Source of the DNA: Deltaproteobacteria bacterium
Lineage (GTDB): Bacteria > Desulfobacterota > GWC2-55-46 > JAUVFY01
NCBI GenBank assembly: GCA_030594025.1
Contig: JAUVFY010000015.1
Coordinates: 1 to 14,690, forward strand
Direction of reading: 5' to 3'
Length of the DNA stretch: 14,690 nucleotides
The number at the start of each line of letters is the position of its first letter. Position 1 is the first letter of the stretch. Shown piece by piece: positions 13,482 through 14,690 of this stretch. A program made the position numbers and the translations under genes. Below the pieces are notes generated by a model, which was given only the letters and a program-made list of their open reading frames with translations, was not told the origin of the DNA and did no database searches.

Positions 13482-13527
13482 CAAGCCGTTAGTTTAAAAC
13501 ACAGGGCAAAGGAGGTGATAAGAGAAG

Positions 13528-13791
13528 ATGGCGGTAAAGATAAGGCTTGCGAGGGTTGGAGCCAAGAAGAGGCCGTTCTACCGTATAGTGGTGGCCGATT
13601 CCCGTTCTCCGAGAGACGGTAAATTTATAGAGATGATAGGCACGTACGACCCTTTGACTAACCCTGCCAGGGTCGAGGTCGACAGGGAGAAGCTCCGGGG
13701 CTGGCTTACTAAAGGGGCCGTTGCCACAGAGACGGTAAAGCGGTTGCTTAAAAAAGCGGAGCCCAAGGGTAAAGGGCAGAGCGCGGCATGA
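13528..13791 (+). CDS. rpsP: 30S ribosomal protein S16
   Basis: An assembly protein of the 30S subunit body. The 87-residue sequence MAVKIRLARVGAKKRPFYRIVVAD and the GTYDP motif are diagnostic; the C-terminal tail is Lys-rich. A near-perfect Shine-Dalgarno, AGGAGGTG at 13510-13517, precedes the ATG by 10 nt, the strongest in the window and in contrast with ffh just upstream. It starts 46 nt after ffh and is probably in the same transcript. Confidence 0.98.
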   Translation: MAVKIRLARVGAKKRPFYRIVVADSRSPRDGKFIEMIGTYDPLTNPARVEVDREKLRGWLTKGAVATETVKRLLKKAEPKGKGQSAA

Positions 13792-13840
13792 ACAATGCGT
13801 AGCGGTATGACAACACGTGACCAAGTGAGGGAGGTAGCGA

Positions 13841-14071
13841 ATGAAGGAGCTAATCGAGTACATCGCGAAGGCGCTCGTTGATCACCCTGACCAGGTAAGG
13901 GTGTCGGAGATCTTAGGCGAGAAGACATCTGTTATTGAACTCGCGGTAGCAAAGGATGATCTGGGCAAGGTCATAGGCAAGCAGGGAAGGACCGCCAAGG
14001 CCATCAGGACCATTCTTACCGCTGCATCAACGAAGCTCAGGAAGAGGTCCGTTCTGGAGATAGTTGAATAA
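13841..14071 (+). CDS. khpA: KH-domain RNA-binding protein KhpA (YlqC family)
   Basis: A 76-residue single KH domain with the GxxG loop GKQG at 46-49 in DDLGKVIGKQGRTAKAIRTIL. In Firmicutes, KhpA pairs with KhpB (EloR/Jag) in RNA binding and cell elongation; its role in this lineage is less clear. GGGAGGT precedes the ATG. It lies between rpsP and rimM, its usual place, and its last codons overlap the rimM start. Confidence 0.95.
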   Translation: MKELIEYIAKALVDHPDQVRVSEILGEKTSVIELAVAKDDLGKVIGKQGRTAKAIRTILTAASTKLRKRSVLEIVE

Positions 14072-14588
14072 AGAAGATACCATCAGGGTCGGTAAAATTA
14101 CAGGGCCCCACGGCGTGGGCGGCGAGATAAGGCTCCGGGCCTGGGGGGTGCCGGAAGACCTTTTTGAGTTGGCCGGGGGGGAACTTACAGAGCTTATAAT
14201 CGACGGAAGACCTTACACCATAAAGGGCGCGCGCAAACACAAAGGCTCGGTCCTTTTTAAACTCGAAGGGATTTCTACAAGGGACCAGGCCGATACGCTT
14301 ACCGGATGCGAGGTCTCCGTCAGAACGAAGGAACTGCCAGCGCTCGGCGAGGGCGAATATTACTGGTTTGAACTTATGGGCATGGAGGTCCGGGACGAGG
14401 AGGGTAAAGGGCTCGGTAGTATTTTCAATATCTGCGCCACTGGAAGTAACGACGTATACGAGGTCCGCGGGGACAGGGGCGAGATATTGATACCGGCCAT
14501 CGAGGGGGTCGTACTCGATGTGGACATGGAGAAAAACTTGATGACCGTCCGGCTTCCCGAAGGACTTCTGCCAGAAAAACATTCTTAA
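14064..14588 (+). CDS. rimM: 16S rRNA processing/maturation protein RimM
   Basis: An assembly factor for the 30S head that binds S19 and helps mature 16S rRNA. The 174 residues begin with the RimM barrel (RVGKITGPHGVGGEIRLRAW, about 8-27) and end with a PRC barrel (GEYYWFELMGMEVRDEEGKGLGSIFNI onward, closing with EILIPAIEGVVLDVD). The start is a TTG at 14064 that overlaps khpA by 8 nt, with GGAGA just upstream; no ATG lies close by in frame, and the family N-terminus begins only a few residues later. Two nt separate its stop from trmD. Confidence 0.96.
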   Translation: MNKEDTIRVGKITGPHGVGGEIRLRAWGVPEDLFELAGGELTELIIDGRPYTIKGARKHKGSVLFKLEGISTRDQADTLTGCEVSVRTKELPALGEGEYYWFELMGMEVRDEEGKGLGSIFNICATGSNDVYEVRGDRGEILIPAIEGVVLDVDMEKNLMTVRLPEGLLPEKHS

Positions 14589-14590
14589 AG

Positions 14591-14690
14591 ATGAGATTCG
14601 ACATACTGAGTTTGTTCCCCGGGTTCTTTGCATCCCCCCTTGGGGAGAGTATAATAGGCAAGGCGGTAAAAAAGGGGCTCATTGAGGTTC
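14591..14690 (+). CDS. trmD: tRNA (guanine37-N1)-methyltransferase TrmD, 5' end only
   Basis: It methylates G37 of tRNAs to prevent +1 frameshifting. Only 33 codons are present before the window edge; they read MRFDILSLFPGFFASPLGESIIGKA in two adjoining motifs (FDILSLFPGFF, then SIIGKAVKKGLI), the standard SPOUT-family TrmD start. It follows rimM after 2 nt, as in most bacteria. The ribosome-binding site is weak (TTAAAG), so coupling with rimM is likely. Confidence 0.94.
   Translation, partial: MRFDILSLFPGFFASPLGESIIGKAVKKGLIEV

Overview
The window is a stretch of GC-rich bacterial core chromosome. Its dense operons use TTG as well as ATG starts. Gene content and order (coaE, rho, rpmE, prfA, murA, hisG, hisD, hisB, hisH on one strand; ffh, rpsP, khpA, rimM, trmD on the other) resemble Deltaproteobacteria / Desulfobacterota-type genomes as I recall them. 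The lineage call is inference from synteny and protein style; no marker was searched. I see no phage, transposase, CRISPR array, tRNA or rRNA.

Layout. (a) 1-2924, minus strand: a histidine biosynthesis block read hisG, hisD, hisB, hisH, with hisH running off the left edge. HisG is the short form, which needs a HisZ partner that is not in the window. A perfect 12-bp inverted repeat lies just ahead of hisH. (b) 2921-4180, minus: murA, whose stop overlaps the hisG start (ATGA), coupling cell-wall synthesis to the his genes. (c) 4181-4472: an AT-rich gene-free island holding two extra tandem copies of the murA 5' end (exact 80-bp period), a terminator and a 2x19-bp repeat. In related genomes prmC would be expected here. 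(d) 4473-6021, minus: prfA (RF1) and rpmE (zinc-type L31), separated by 259 nt with no recognised gene. (e) 6022-6314: an intergenic region with extreme G-tracts on the plus strand, so the rho read-through RNA is C-rich; an rpmE promoter follows. (f) 6315-11117, minus: a GntR/FCD regulator, an 86-aa unknown protein, an RluD-type pseudouridine synthase, pgeF, coaE and rho. The regulator has a GTATAC operator inside its own promoter and almost no leader. (g) 11259-12038, plus: a divergent sugar-phosphate isomerase/epimerase-like TIM barrel. (h) 12126-14690, plus: ffh, rpsP, khpA, rimM and trmD (cut by the right edge), the classic SRP / ribosome-assembly / tRNA-modification cluster.

The genes are mostly housekeeping: translation and its quality control (RF1, L31, S16, RimM, KhpA, RluD-type, TrmD), transcription termination (Rho), protein targeting (Ffh), envelope synthesis (MurA, PgeF), CoA and histidine biosynthesis. 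The unusual material is between genes. The strongest signal is the murA start triplication, where the diverged copies differ almost only at silent codon positions while a 29-bp non-coding core is identical. Next come the C-rich, rut-like transcript downstream of rho and the self-operator/leaderless architecture of the GntR gene. I found no clearly new multi-gene system.
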